A stretch of DNA of 64,000 bases from Treponema sp. OMZ 787 (lineage in GTDB: Bacteria > Spirochaetota > Spirochaetia > Treponematales > Treponemataceae). Made by a program: the position numbers and the translations under genes. Shown piece after piece: positions 32,715 through 41,338 of the stretch (position 1 is the stretch's first letter; every line of letters begins with the position of its first letter). The notes under the pieces are model-generated. The model made no database searches. It had not been told where the DNA came from and worked only from the letters and a program-made list of their open reading frames with translations. The stretch lies in contig NZ_CP051198.1 of assembly GCF_024181225.1 (NCBI RefSeq), forward strand, positions 2,170,001-2,234,000, read 5' to 3'.

Positions 32715-32894
32715 TCATAGCTCCACCCCACGATCTTTCTTAAAGGCTGCTTCCATCACATCTGCATCACGGCCCTTGAAGAAAACTAAATACCTTGGTG
32801 GATTCTCTGAAATGTCCTTCTTCAAGGCAAAATCAATTCCATACTTCTTGGCTGTTCCTTCAAAGTCTTTGATATTGTCAAGGAGCAGTGATTT
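32715..32894 (-). pseudogene. pcfB (DUF3801) conjugation gene fragment
   Basis: An open frame without start codon reads FEGTAKKYGIDFALKKD..PPRYLVFFKGRDADVMEAAFKK and stops at TGA 32715. This is the conserved C-terminal half of PcfB/DUF3801 proteins, which precede virD4 in Firmicutes conjugative elements. The stop overlaps an ATG as in the usual pcfB-virD4 junction (ATGA), but the following frame closes after 10 codons. Confidence 0.75.
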
Positions 32895-32927
32895 TCACTA
32901 CTCCGAAAGTACATCAATTCGACAAAT

Positions 32928-32966
32928 AAGAGGAAGATGGAATGACGAATGGTGCTCCATCTCCCC
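32928..32966 (-). terminator. Terminator-like hairpin after the large membrane-protein gene
   Basis: GATGGA (32936-32941) with its flanks pairs with TCCATC..CCCC (32956-32966). The same structure follows the duplicated tail at 27964-28000. Confidence 0.5.
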
Positions 32967-33094
32967 TTTGTGTGTTTTCGGTTTTATTTTAGATTGAACG
33001 GATAGATACCCGTTTTTTTAATAAGATAAAAATAGCAAAAAACACCGGCGGCTGCAAGCAGCAGGATTAAAACGGCAATAAAAATATTTCTACC
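32936..33094 (-). repeat. 3' end of the membrane-protein gene, copy B (intact copy)
   Basis: This stretch is repeated in direct orientation at 27970-28149 with about a dozen differences and an extra 18 nt in copy A. The two copies border the conjugative-element remnant. Confidence 0.85.
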
Positions 33095-34900
33095 CTTTTT
33101 CTTTTCGGCGAACGGGTCAAGGTGTGCGAGCCGTGCGTTTTTCGGCAATGATGCCAATTTTGTAAGCGAGCTTCCAAGAGGAATATTGATTTTTGCATGT
33201 GCATTAATCGCCCAGCCGTTTGCTTCAAGAATTGGACCGATACTTCGCTTGCGCAATTTCATGGCGGCGAGTATCATCGACGGCCCCGATACAATCAGTA
33301 TAAGCCCGATGAGTCCTAGAGGGACCCACAAGCCTAAGCCGAATAATGCTTGAAGTAAGCTTCCGATGAGGGTTGAAATTCCGCCTATTGCTGTTCCGAT
33401 TAAAGCAATCGTCCCGAGATCAAGCTTTTTGTTCGGCAAACTCGCCGCCGCTTCTTTCGGCATATTGACCGTTTTGTCTGCGGCCGTTGCAACGAGGGCA
33501 TCCGATTTTTCGTTTGCTGCATTTGCCTTTTTTGCGATTTGCTCTTCAATCATGCGGGCTAAATTTTTATACGGTGAGAAAAACGCTTCACGCACACTGA
33601 CCGGATTGGCAATAACTTTAGTAATAGTTGCATTCCAATCGTTTCCTTCTCTGTCATAAAACAAACCATTCCTTCCAACAACAATATTGTCAGAAGCGCC
33701 ATTGGTTAAAAGAGCCAAAAGTTTTCGCTTGGCTGTTCCTCGTGTTATATCACAGTAAAGTAAATACGCTCCCGACAAAATATCCAAGGTTGCATGTCGG
33801 TCATCTCCGTTTAATTCAAAGCACAAGGTTGTTGCCCTTGTGTCAAAGAATAAAACGCCTGCCTGAAAGGCCGTTTCTCCTCCGGTATAAAAGTTGGAAA
33901 AACTGACATAATTTTTTAAAAGTGTAAAAAAGTCTTTTCGAAAGAGCAATAATTTTTTAAGCGATTGGATGTGCTGTTTTTCCTTTTCAAAGGCCAGCCG
34001 TTCATTTATTTCCGTGATAATTTCATCTTTTTGATTGAGCTTTGTTTCCAAAAACTGCGGATTGATTTTTGCAGCCTTAATTTCAGCTTGCTTTGAATAC
34101 ACCATAGTAAAGTCGGAAATTTTTTGTGAAATATTTTTCCAATCATTTTCTGTCAGTACCAAAATCTCTCCGCATAAAGGTGAAACAGCATCTGCGTAGA
34201 GCTTTTTTATTTCATTTGCCCAAGCCGGGTTTATTTTGCTTTGTGTGTCCAAAAGCATTTCGGTATTCGGCAATGCAATGGGAAGCTCGCGTAATTTTTC
34301 ACTGGAGGTGTTCAATTCAACAGCAGTGAAGGTTTTAAAAATTTCACTGTAGTCGGTGAGCGGAGTATTATTCCCGTTGACATAGGTCAAAAGTTTACAA
34401 CGAACAAAAAAGTCATCTATCTTGTTTTTAACGGCTTCAAAAGCGGCAACGGCTTTTAGCATCGATGCGCTTTCTAAACCGGCACTGACGGCTTTTAAAT
34501 CTTCGGTGTTTTGGAGGCATTGGTTCCTGTCATTAGTAAACATGTCAAAGATGGCTTCACTCGTGCTGTTTATATTTTCTTTTACATACAGTGAAAGCTC
34601 TTTTTTCAGGCGGAGATCATCGCTGTCATTATCAGATAGTTCTCCGAGTTCATTTGATTTTATAATTTTATTTTCGTTTACAATATCCGCAAGTGAAATT
34701 ATACTGCCTGTTTTTCCCTGACTTCTTAAAGCCCATTCCGCTGTCTTGGCAATTGCAGTACTTTTTATATCGCCGAGAGAAAGTGTATCACCGTCTTTCA
34801 TGATGATACCGACATCCTGTAAACTTTCTGCTAAAAAATCGACGGCATCTAAAACTTCCGGAGGGCGGATAAATCCGTCGGCATCGCTAATGTAGTCCAA
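32984..34900 (-). CDS. Large membrane protein of unknown function with an EF-hand-like loop; 5' end damaged
   Basis: 638 residues from a TTG at 34900. Residues about 1-20 include SDADGFIRPPE, resembling a Ca-binding EF-hand loop. The long middle is helical and soluble. Two membrane segments lie near residues 500-555 (LGTIALIGTAIGGISTLIGSLLQALFGLGLWVPLGLIGLILIVSG) and another near the C-terminus. There is no ATG or Shine-Dalgarno. The region upstream, in another frame (34849-34956), reads FETADDILNLRQLDQKLW, which looks like the missing N-terminus. The gene may be frameshifted with a short deletion. Its 3' end is duplicated at the far end of the element remnant. Function unknown. Confidence 0.6.
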   Translation of the reverse strand: MDYISDADGFIRPPEVLDAVDFLAESLQDVGIIMKDGDTLSLGDIKSTAIAKTAEWALRSQGKTGSIISLADIVNENKIIKSNELGELSDNDSDDLRLKKELSLYVKENINSTSEAIFDMFTNDRNQCLQNTEDLKAVSAGLESASMLKAVAAFEAVKNKIDDFFVRCKLLTYVNGNNTPLTDYSEIFKTFTAVELNTSSEKLRELPIALPNTEMLLDTQSKINPAWANEIKKLYADAVSPLCGEILVLTENDWKNISQKISDFTMVYSKQAEIKAAKINPQFLETKLNQKDEIITEINERLAFEKEKQHIQSLKKLLLFRKDFFTLLKNYVSFSNFYTGGETAFQAGVLFFDTRATTLCFELNGDDRHATLDILSGAYLLYCDITRGTAKRKLLALLTNGASDNIVVGRNGLFYDREGNDWNATITKVIANPVSVREAFFSPYKNLARMIEEQIAKKANAANEKSDALVATAADKTVNMPKEAAASLPNKKLDLGTIALIGTAIGGISTLIGSLLQALFGLGLWVPLGLIGLILIVSGPSMILAAMKLRKRSIGPILEANGWAINAHAKINIPLGSSLTKLASLPKNARLAHLDPFAEKKKGRNIFIAVLILLLAAAGVFCYFYLIKKTGIYPFNLK

Positions 34901-35084
34901 AGCTTTTGATCTAATTGCCTCAGATTAAGAATATCATCGGCAGTTTCAAACACCAACTGATTTTAATATTTTTATTAAACCGCCTGTGATGTCAAAAAGC
35001 GCAATAAGACACTGTCAACCGACACGGTAAGGATTTACATTTTTCATTAATCTTGCTTTCCATGATATTTGGAGCGCATTTTAA

Positions 35085-35113
35085 TTGACAGGCAAAAGAC
35101 TTATTTATATAAT
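35085..35113 (+). promoter_or_regulatory. Perfect-consensus promoter for a possible leaderless ClC mRNA
   Basis: TTGACA (35085-35090), 17-bp spacer, TATAAT (35108-35113): both boxes match the sigma70 consensus exactly. Seven nt later comes the ATG at 35121. Confidence 0.75.
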
Positions 35114-35120
35114 ATCAAAG

Positions 35121-36701
35121 ATGAAATACACGGGTTTAAGCACAAAGAAAATTCTTGAAAATTGGTACGGCAATCATCTTATAATTGCCGGAGAAAGTTT
35201 TATTGTGGGTATTCTTACGGGACTAGCCATTACTGCATTTAGAAAATCCATCGATTTTCTTTCAAATCTTAGGATTGATTTTTATAACAAGGCTGCAGGC
35301 GGAAATCTATTGAACCTTGCCGTTTTGATTTTAGCAGTAACGCTTCTTGGGCTTTTTATGGGCCTTATAATCAAAAAATATCCTATGATCAAGGGAAGCG
35401 GAGTGTCGCAAATCAAGGGCAAGTTTATGAAAAAGCTTGACATGACGCCCTGGCCCGAATTACCTTTGAAATTTTTAGGAGGGGTTTTAAACATAAGTGC
35501 AGGTCTTTCAATCGGACGGGAAGGTCCTTCCGTTCAAATAGGAGCCTATGTAGGAAGCGCCTTTGAAAAAATCGGCAAAACCTCCCATATAGAAAGGGTC
35601 TGCCTGGTAACAAGCGGAGCAGCGGCAGGACTTGCCGCTACTTTTGGGGCTCCCTTTGCAGGTATTGTCTTTGCAATAGAGGATCTTCATCAATATCTAA
35701 GCCCCCTCCTTTTAACCTGCGTAATGCTTGGAGCCTTTGCGGGAGACCTTGTCGCCTCGGTATTTTTTAAGCAGGGAGCTATCTTTGATTTTCACGGCTT
35801 TCAGCTCTTCCCGATAAAATATTTCGGCTGGCTCCTTTTGATGGGAGCTGCGGCGGCGGTAATAGGACATCTCTTTAAAAAATCGATTTATACTTCTCAA
35901 AAGGTTTACAAAAAGCTAAATATTCCTCCCCAATTTGCGCCCCTGATTCCCTATCTTATTTCGGTACCCGTCTGTCTTTTTTTGCCTCTTGCGGCAAGCG
36001 GAGGAGATCACCTTATCGAGGCCCTTGCGGAACACAGCTTTCCGCTTTCCATGCTGATTTTGATTCTTGCGGCAAAGATAATCTTTACAGGCCTTTCGGC
36101 AGGTTCGGGGGCTATAGGCGGCATCTTTGTTCCCCTCCTTTCATGCGGAGCCTTGACCGGAATTATCTTTTCGAATATTTTGGTTTATTTTAATTTAATC
36201 GAAGCCCAATATGCCGTAAACCTAATGGTCTTTGCGATGGCGGCCTTTTTTACTACAGTAATAAAGGCTCCAGTTACAGCAATAGTGCTTCTTGCAGAAA
36301 CGAGCGGAGACCTTTTCCACCTAGGCGGCTTGGTGCTTACCTCGGCCGCTGCCTACATTACGGCAAACATAATAAAGTCTCCGCCAAATGACGAGGTACT
36401 TTTAAAGCAGATTTTAAACAGCGAAGATTTTTCAAATCAAAAAGAAAAGGAAGAAGATCACGGCAAGCAGGTTTTTGAAGTCTGCGTTTCTCCCGAATCC
36501 TTTTTGGACGGAAAGCCGATAAAGGATGTTACATGGCCCGATGAGTGTTTAATCGTAAGCATTGCCCGAGGTGAAGAAGAAATCATCCCAGACGGAAGCA
36601 CATCTATTTCGGCAGGCGACAGACTGGTGGTCTTAACCCACGGCCGCCATGTAGAATCCCATTTGGAGCAAATCGCAGAGATGGCTCAAGTCGAGGAATA
36701 A
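35121..36701 (+). CDS. ClC-family chloride channel/antiporter with C-terminal TrkA-C domain
   Basis: 526 residues. The ClC selectivity motifs are present: GSGVSQIKG (about residue 93), GREGPSVQIGAY (about 133) with the gating Glu in GREGP, AAAFGAPFAGIVFAIEDLH, and SAGSGAIGGIFVPLL near 325. The C-terminal 75 residues form a TrkA-C-like domain (CLIVSIARGEEEIIPDGSTSISAGDRLVVLTH), expected to bind a regulatory ligand. It should exchange Cl- and H+ across the inner membrane. The frame extends to a TTG at 35085, but that TTG is the -35 box. ATG 35121 has no Shine-Dalgarno. Confidence 0.9.
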   Translation: MKYTGLSTKKILENWYGNHLIIAGESFIVGILTGLAITAFRKSIDFLSNLRIDFYNKAAGGNLLNLAVLILAVTLLGLFMGLIIKKYPMIKGSGVSQIKGKFMKKLDMTPWPELPLKFLGGVLNISAGLSIGREGPSVQIGAYVGSAFEKIGKTSHIERVCLVTSGAAAGLAATFGAPFAGIVFAIEDLHQYLSPLLLTCVMLGAFAGDLVASVFFKQGAIFDFHGFQLFPIKYFGWLLLMGAAAAVIGHLFKKSIYTSQKVYKKLNIPPQFAPLIPYLISVPVCLFLPLAASGGDHLIEALAEHSFPLSMLILILAAKIIFTGLSAGSGAIGGIFVPLLSCGALTGIIFSNILVYFNLIEAQYAVNLMVFAMAAFFTTVIKAPVTAIVLLAETSGDLFHLGGLVLTSAAAYITANIIKSPPNDEVLLKQILNSEDFSNQKEKEEDHGKQVFEVCVSPESFLDGKPIKDVTWPDECLIVSIARGEEEIIPDGSTSISAGDRLVVLTHGRHVESHLEQIAEMAQVEE

Positions 36702-36708
36702 ACCGATT

Positions 36709-38127
36709 TTACTTACCGACACAAAAGCCCGAAAAGACCTTGTCGAGGATATCGTCGGAGCGGACTTCGCCGGTAATTTCTCCTAAAAAGCTTAAGGCCT
36801 CTTCAAGGTCTTCTACAAGAAGATCGAGAGGGAAGCCTGAGACAGCGTTTTGATAAGCCGTTTCAAGCACATCCAAGGCCTTTTGAACGGCATCCCTCTG
36901 TCTCTCGCTTCCGAGGGAGGCTGCCTTTGAAAAGCCTGACCTATCGGTGTTTTTTGCTAAAACCGCATAAGCCTTTTCGGACAGAACCTTGATCCCGCTT
37001 GACGCCTTCGATGAAATTATAAGGGCCTCTTCAATTTTTTCTTTACTTAAAATTTCTTTTAGCTTTTCTTTCGATTCGGCATCGAGGAGGTCTTCTTTTG
37101 TGATAATGGTAATTACGGGAGGCCTTGCATTTTTTATAAAGTCTAAATCATCCTTGTTTAAACTACCCGAAGATAAAATATCTTTAGGATCGCAAAGGTA
37201 GAGGATGAGGTCTGCGTTGCGGCTCATCTCCAAGCTCCGCTCTACCCCGATAGCCTCAATGGAATCTTGGGTATAACGAATACCTGCCGTGTCGTAAAGG
37301 CTTACAGGGATGCCGTTAAAGTTTAAGGAGGCTTCAAGCCAGTCCCTTGTCGTGCCGTGAATGTCCGAAACTATGGCCCTGTCTTCTTTTAAAAGGGCAT
37401 TAAAGAGGGAGGATTTTCCGGCATTGGTTTTACCTGCAAGAACAACCTTAGCCCCTTGAATAAAAATTTTTTCTGCTGCCCATGAGCCGGCTAAATTTTT
37501 AAGAGGTTCTATCACCTGTAAAATCAGATCGGGCGAAAAGGCTCCTTCTGTAGTCTCCTCGTCTTCAGGGTATTCTATTTCGACATCGGCGGCTGCGATA
37601 ACCCTTGTGAGCTCTTGCTTTATCTCCTCTATTCCCGAAAAAAGATTTCCCGACAGGCGGCCTGCTGCAAGCTCTATATTGATATCGGTTTTTGAATTGA
37701 TAATTTCGTTTACGGCCTCTGCACGCGTCAGGTCGGCCTTTCCGTTCGCAAAGGCACGGAAGGTAAACTCACCGCCCTCGGCGGCCCTAAAACCGTTCTC
37801 GATTAGTAGGCGGTATATTTTTAAAACGACGGCAGTGCCGCCGTGACAGATAAACTCAACAGCATCTTCTCCCGTAAAACTCTTAGGCTCCCTATAAACG
37901 CAGACCGTAACCTCATCGACTTCTTTTTTTGATTCGGGATCCAAGATCCAGCCGTGCAGGATAGTGTTGCCTTTAGCCTCTTTTAGTTTTTCGGGCCGGG
38001 AAAAAATTGCAGAAGCAAGGTCTATCGCCCCCTTCCCCGAAGTACGGACAATGCCGAGGGCGGCAGGACTTAGGGCAGTGGCTATTGCGGCTATCGGATC
38101 ATCTAAGGAATATTTACCTGTCTGCAT
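36709..38127 (-). CDS. mnmE: tRNA uridine-5-carboxymethylaminomethyl(34) synthesis GTPase MnmE
   Basis: 472 residues, full length. The N-terminal formyl-THF-binding domain starts DPIAAIATALSPAALGIVRTSG. The GTPase domain has G1 AGKTNAGKSSLF (about residue 228), G2 GTTRD, G3 DTAG and G4 TKED (a variant of NKxD). The C-terminal end SGFCVGK provides the catalytic Cys motif C-x-GK. With MnmG it makes 5-carboxymethylaminomethyl-U34 in tRNAs. GGAGG lies before the ATG. It overlaps the PAP2 gene end by 14 bp. Confidence 0.97.
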   Translation of the reverse strand: MQTGKYSLDDPIAAIATALSPAALGIVRTSGKGAIDLASAIFSRPEKLKEAKGNTILHGWILDPESKKEVDEVTVCVYREPKSFTGEDAVEFICHGGTAVVLKIYRLLIENGFRAAEGGEFTFRAFANGKADLTRAEAVNEIINSKTDINIELAAGRLSGNLFSGIEEIKQELTRVIAAADVEIEYPEDEETTEGAFSPDLILQVIEPLKNLAGSWAAEKIFIQGAKVVLAGKTNAGKSSLFNALLKEDRAIVSDIHGTTRDWLEASLNFNGIPVSLYDTAGIRYTQDSIEAIGVERSLEMSRNADLILYLCDPKDILSSGSLNKDDLDFIKNARPPVITIITKEDLLDAESKEKLKEILSKEKIEEALIISSKASSGIKVLSEKAYAVLAKNTDRSGFSKAASLGSERQRDAVQKALDVLETAYQNAVSGFPLDLLVEDLEEALSFLGEITGEVRSDDILDKVFSGFCVGK

Positions 38128-39154
38128 TCTCTCCTCCCGAAAGTTTTAAACGGCAAAAGATTATCGGGGCTAAACCCGAAGCAAGAGCACCGACCGCAAA
38201 GAATTCCAAAAAGCGGTAGAGCCTGTATTGAGCATAGCTTGAATCTATTTTTAAAAGATAGAAAATTAAAATCGGAATACATGAAAGAGCTGCCCCAATA
38301 ATAAATCTTAGAAGCTTTTGAAGTGCAGAGCCTGAAGAAGCATCAAAATTATATTTAGAATTTTCCAGGATTCGGATATTTCCAAAAGCAAGCCCAAGGA
38401 TAACACCTGCCTCATTTACCTTTTCCCTCGAAATTAAAATGAGTATGAATGAAAAAATAGCCGCAAGCGTAAATCTTATTGATGCCTCTTTTTTGAATTT
38501 AATGTTTTGCGGATCTTCTTCATAAGTCTTGCTTGAGGAAGAAAGCCTTGCTTCAACTGCGGGAAGAAAAAACATCAAAGCTAAAAAGATAAAGGTTCCT
38601 AGTACCCAGCCTAATAGAACATCGGTCGGATAGTGTACTCCGAGATAAACCCGTGAAAAACCTACCAAGAGCGGAAGGATAATTGCCGCCGCTATTTTTA
38701 GCCTAGCTGAAGCTGTACCGTTTTTTTCGATATTATTCGATTGGGAATCTTTCGATGGCTCTTTTTGAAAGGGCTTATAAAACAAGGCTGCCGGATAAAT
38801 TAAGGCACTTATCGAAGAGTGCCCCGAAGGCGTCGAATATCCTCCTATGCTTTTAAGCATGATTTCCGGGGCATGAGTAAAAGGCCTCTTAATTTTAAAG
38901 ATACGCTTAATTCCTCCGTTAAGCCCTGAGGTAAAGGCGGCGGCGTAAGCAAGGTGAAGCCCCTTTTTGTAATCGATGCACCAAAGATATAGGCCTATAA
39001 TAAAAACTACAAAGCCGTAGGTTGAAGCATCCGTAAAAACTTTTAGGATTTCGGTAATAACCGGATTTGAAAAATTTTGCACAGTCCTAATTACTTCTAT
39101 CCCCCATTGGTGCACGGCATGAAGTTCTTTTGAAGCTGCTGTAAATTCCGTCAT
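38114..39154 (-). CDS. PAP2-family membrane phosphatase
   Basis: 346 residues with about seven or eight membrane segments. The three PAP2 motifs are present: KRIFKIKRPF (K..RP), TPSGHSSIS (PSGH) and SRVYLGVHYPTDV (SR..H..D). It is expected to dephosphorylate a lipid such as undecaprenyl pyrophosphate, phosphatidic acid or a sphingolipid-like substrate; which one is not decided by sequence. Its ATG overlaps the previous stop by one base (TAATG), with GGAGGG upstream, and it overlaps mnmE, so the three genes form one operon. Confidence 0.85.
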   Translation of the reverse strand: MTEFTAASKELHAVHQWGIEVIRTVQNFSNPVITEILKVFTDASTYGFVVFIIGLYLWCIDYKKGLHLAYAAAFTSGLNGGIKRIFKIKRPFTHAPEIMLKSIGGYSTPSGHSSISALIYPAALFYKPFQKEPSKDSQSNNIEKNGTASARLKIAAAIILPLLVGFSRVYLGVHYPTDVLLGWVLGTFIFLALMFFLPAVEARLSSSSKTYEEDPQNIKFKKEASIRFTLAAIFSFILILISREKVNEAGVILGLAFGNIRILENSKYNFDASSGSALQKLLRFIIGAALSCIPILIFYLLKIDSSYAQYRLYRFLEFFAVGALASGLAPIIFCRLKLSGGENADR

Positions 39155-41214
39155 TATAAGCCCTCCCCGTCAGGACGCAGATCCAAGTAGCGGCCCGAAT
39201 TATTCCAATAAATATAACCCTCATCTATGGAATCCTTAATTCCTAAAATTTGGCGTTTTACATAATTTTCATCATAGTATTTTTTATCGTAAGAAACCGG
39301 AATAAAAAAGGCTTGGGCCCAGGGGCGCACTATCACCTTATTGCGTGCCATCAATTTGTTTCTATAAGAACCTTGATGATAAATTCTATAAGGTCTTTCT
39401 TCGGCAGGCTTATAGGCTAAAAAGCTTTGAGCAAAATGGCTGGGATAAAACATAGGACAGATAACATCTACATATTCTGCAAGGAGCTCTACCTCCTGAC
39501 CGGTGCGGGCACCCGTGCGGTACCAGCCGTTTGCTCCGTAAATATCTATCGAAATAGGAGCCTTGATTCTTTCACGCGAGTAAGCCAAAAACGACATAAG
39601 AGCACTGACCTTATCCATGCCGTTTTCTCGTGCAGGATACCGGGCATCCGCAAGATTTAAACCGTCTGTAGGAAAACGGATATAGTCAAATTGAATTTCG
39701 TCAAAACCGAGCGAACAAAGCTCTTCGGCTATATCGACATTGTATTTCCAAACATCTTCATTATAAGGATCGGCCCAATACTCCTGTATAAGTTCTTTTT
39801 CGCCGTTATAAATATTATAACCCTGCCAAGGTTTTCCTGTTTCCTTATCCTTGACGGCGTATTGACCTTCGTTATATCTGTATAAGTTTTTATCTTTAAA
39901 CACTACAATGCGGGCAATAAGATAAATATTTTCAGCCTTTGCCTTTTTTATGAGTTTTTCGATATCGAGCGTATATTTTATTCCGTTATATTTTTTTATA
40001 TCTTCGTTTTTACTTTCATAACGGACAAAACCTGCCTCATCTTTCATGTCGATGACAAGGGCATTGAGTTTATTATCCTTGATTGTTTTAAGATGGCGAG
40101 CAAATGATTTTTCATCTTTCATTTGATGAGTAGGCGTATAAATTCCTTTTTTACCGTCAGAGATTTTTAAATAAGGATTGCTTTGATTTTTTTTATCATG
40201 TAATAACCAAAGCTCCGATAATGATAGGTTACCGTTAAACAATGTTAAACTATTCGGCACAAAGGCACAAAGATAATTTGAGTCCTTAAGGTATTTTTTT
40301 ACCTTATTATAATTTTTCAATATTTTTTTAGAAGTGTAAACTTGAGTATTCGGCATAATTAAATTAGTTTCAAACAAGCCGCCTTCTATCACACCGAAGA
40401 CAGTGTTGTCTATTATATTCAAACTATCTACACAGACAAGTTTTTTATCGTTTGCTTCTTTTTCGTTTAATAGAATAAAGATTTTTTTATTCCAATCAAG
40501 CCTGTACATCAAGCCTGAAAATGTTTGAGCACAGTAAACTTGAGACTCGTTTGAAATTTGATTAAAAACAATATCGGATACTTCTTCAACTCCTTCAGGG
40601 CCTTTTTTTAAACCGTCGCTTATATCGTTCCAAATTTTAAAATTTACATCGGGCTGCTTCCATGCCATACCGGCGATGGAGTGCGAAACAAAAACAGTTA
40701 AAACTTTTTCGCCCCTTGCATTAGGCATATCCAAAACACTTACAGCCTTTATTCCGTTTACCGAATGATTGGCACCAAGGTCTTCCCAAGTTTTTCCCGA
40801 GTCTCTCGTCAAAAAAACATTGCTTGAAGTTGCAGTAACAAAGATATTCGGATTAAAGGGATGAACTTCCAAATCTTTAAGCTGAGGAATTTTTTCTATA
40901 AAGGTTTTATTTCCGTTTTTATCTATATTTTTAATTATCTTTTTCGGAAGTTTATCGTTTAGATAGTAAAACTCTTTTAAGTTTTTGCTTGCAGCAAGAC
41001 CCTTGTCCGTTAAAAAAAGCCATTGATTTCCGGCCTTAGATATTTTCAAAACCGCCGCATCACTCCAAATTTTTTTTGTCCTAAAATTATCTATTCTAAA
41101 CAAGCCCGCAGAACTTCCTGTCAAAAAAATATCTTGAGCATAAAGCGGGAGCATAAAAATCAACAAAACAAAAGCAAGCCTTAAAGCCCGTTTACCGCAA
41201 TAAAAAATTTTCAT
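39154..41214 (-). CDS. Exported DUF4015 putative glycoside hydrolase with N-terminal sialidase-like repeats
   Basis: 686 residues from ATG 41214; an ATG at 41232 is also possible. A signal peptide covers about 1-27. Residues about 25-330 have BNR-like turns (NIFVTATSSNVFLTRDSGKTWEDLG), suggesting a beta-propeller. The C-terminal 340 residues form a DUF4015/GHL TIM-barrel: GIYTPTHQM..LNALVIDMKDEAGFVRYES and FDEIQFDYIRFPTDG, with acidic residues at strand ends as in glycosidases, and ISIDIYGANGWYR. It may act on a cell-wall or host polysaccharide; the substrate is unknown. No Shine-Dalgarno is seen before either start. Confidence 0.8.
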   Translation of the reverse strand: MKIFYCGKRALRLAFVLLIFMLPLYAQDIFLTGSSAGLFRIDNFRTKKIWSDAAVLKISKAGNQWLFLTDKGLAASKNLKEFYYLNDKLPKKIIKNIDKNGNKTFIEKIPQLKDLEVHPFNPNIFVTATSSNVFLTRDSGKTWEDLGANHSVNGIKAVSVLDMPNARGEKVLTVFVSHSIAGMAWKQPDVNFKIWNDISDGLKKGPEGVEEVSDIVFNQISNESQVYCAQTFSGLMYRLDWNKKIFILLNEKEANDKKLVCVDSLNIIDNTVFGVIEGGLFETNLIMPNTQVYTSKKILKNYNKVKKYLKDSNYLCAFVPNSLTLFNGNLSLSELWLLHDKKNQSNPYLKISDGKKGIYTPTHQMKDEKSFARHLKTIKDNKLNALVIDMKDEAGFVRYESKNEDIKKYNGIKYTLDIEKLIKKAKAENIYLIARIVVFKDKNLYRYNEGQYAVKDKETGKPWQGYNIYNGEKELIQEYWADPYNEDVWKYNVDIAEELCSLGFDEIQFDYIRFPTDGLNLADARYPARENGMDKVSALMSFLAYSRERIKAPISIDIYGANGWYRTGARTGQEVELLAEYVDVICPMFYPSHFAQSFLAYKPAEERPYRIYHQGSYRNKLMARNKVIVRPWAQAFFIPVSYDKKYYDENYVKRQILGIKDSIDEGYIYWNNSGRYLDLRPDGEGL

Positions 41215-41287
41215 AGGGCAACATAATGCCATAAATTGAAGATATATGCAAGCGGTATTTTTACCCTGAACAGAGGCTCATCAGCCC

Positions 41288-41316
41288 TTACATTTTTATC
41301 TAAAATTTGGTATAAT
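41288..41316 (+). promoter_or_regulatory. sigma70-like promoter of the CpXC-propeller-SBP operon
   Basis: TTACAT (41288-41293), 17-bp spacer, TATAAT (41311-41316). TTGGAG and the ATG at 41339 follow. Confidence 0.65.
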
Positions 41317-41338
41317 ATGAGAATATTGGAGTTTTATT

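Larger units (their letters stand above)
28018..32894 (-). mobile_element. Remnant of a Firmicutes-type integrative/conjugative element
   Basis: All recognisable genes run on the minus strand. From right to left: broken pcfB (DUF3801), broken large serine recombinase (N-terminal part), an NADPH-dependent FMN reductase, tnpW, broken virD4/traG, an AlkZ-like gene, an alpha/beta hydrolase, a methyltransferase and the recombinase zinc-ribbon piece. The pcfB-virD4 and tnpW/TnpX-like genes are typical of Tn1549/Tn4451-related elements of Clostridia. Two copies of the 3' end of a resident gene border it. No functional integrase or transfer gene remains. Confidence 0.75.

Noticed and set aside
35085-35120. 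N-terminal extension of the ClC protein from TTG 35085
   Set aside because: The TTG is the -35 box of a perfect promoter, so this region would not be transcribed from it.
41214-41246. A fifth leaderless start at the DUF4015 gene (41232)
   Set aside because: A TATATC box lies 8 nt before the ATG, but the best -35 (TTCAGG) matches only half of the consensus with an 18-bp spacer, so it was not counted.
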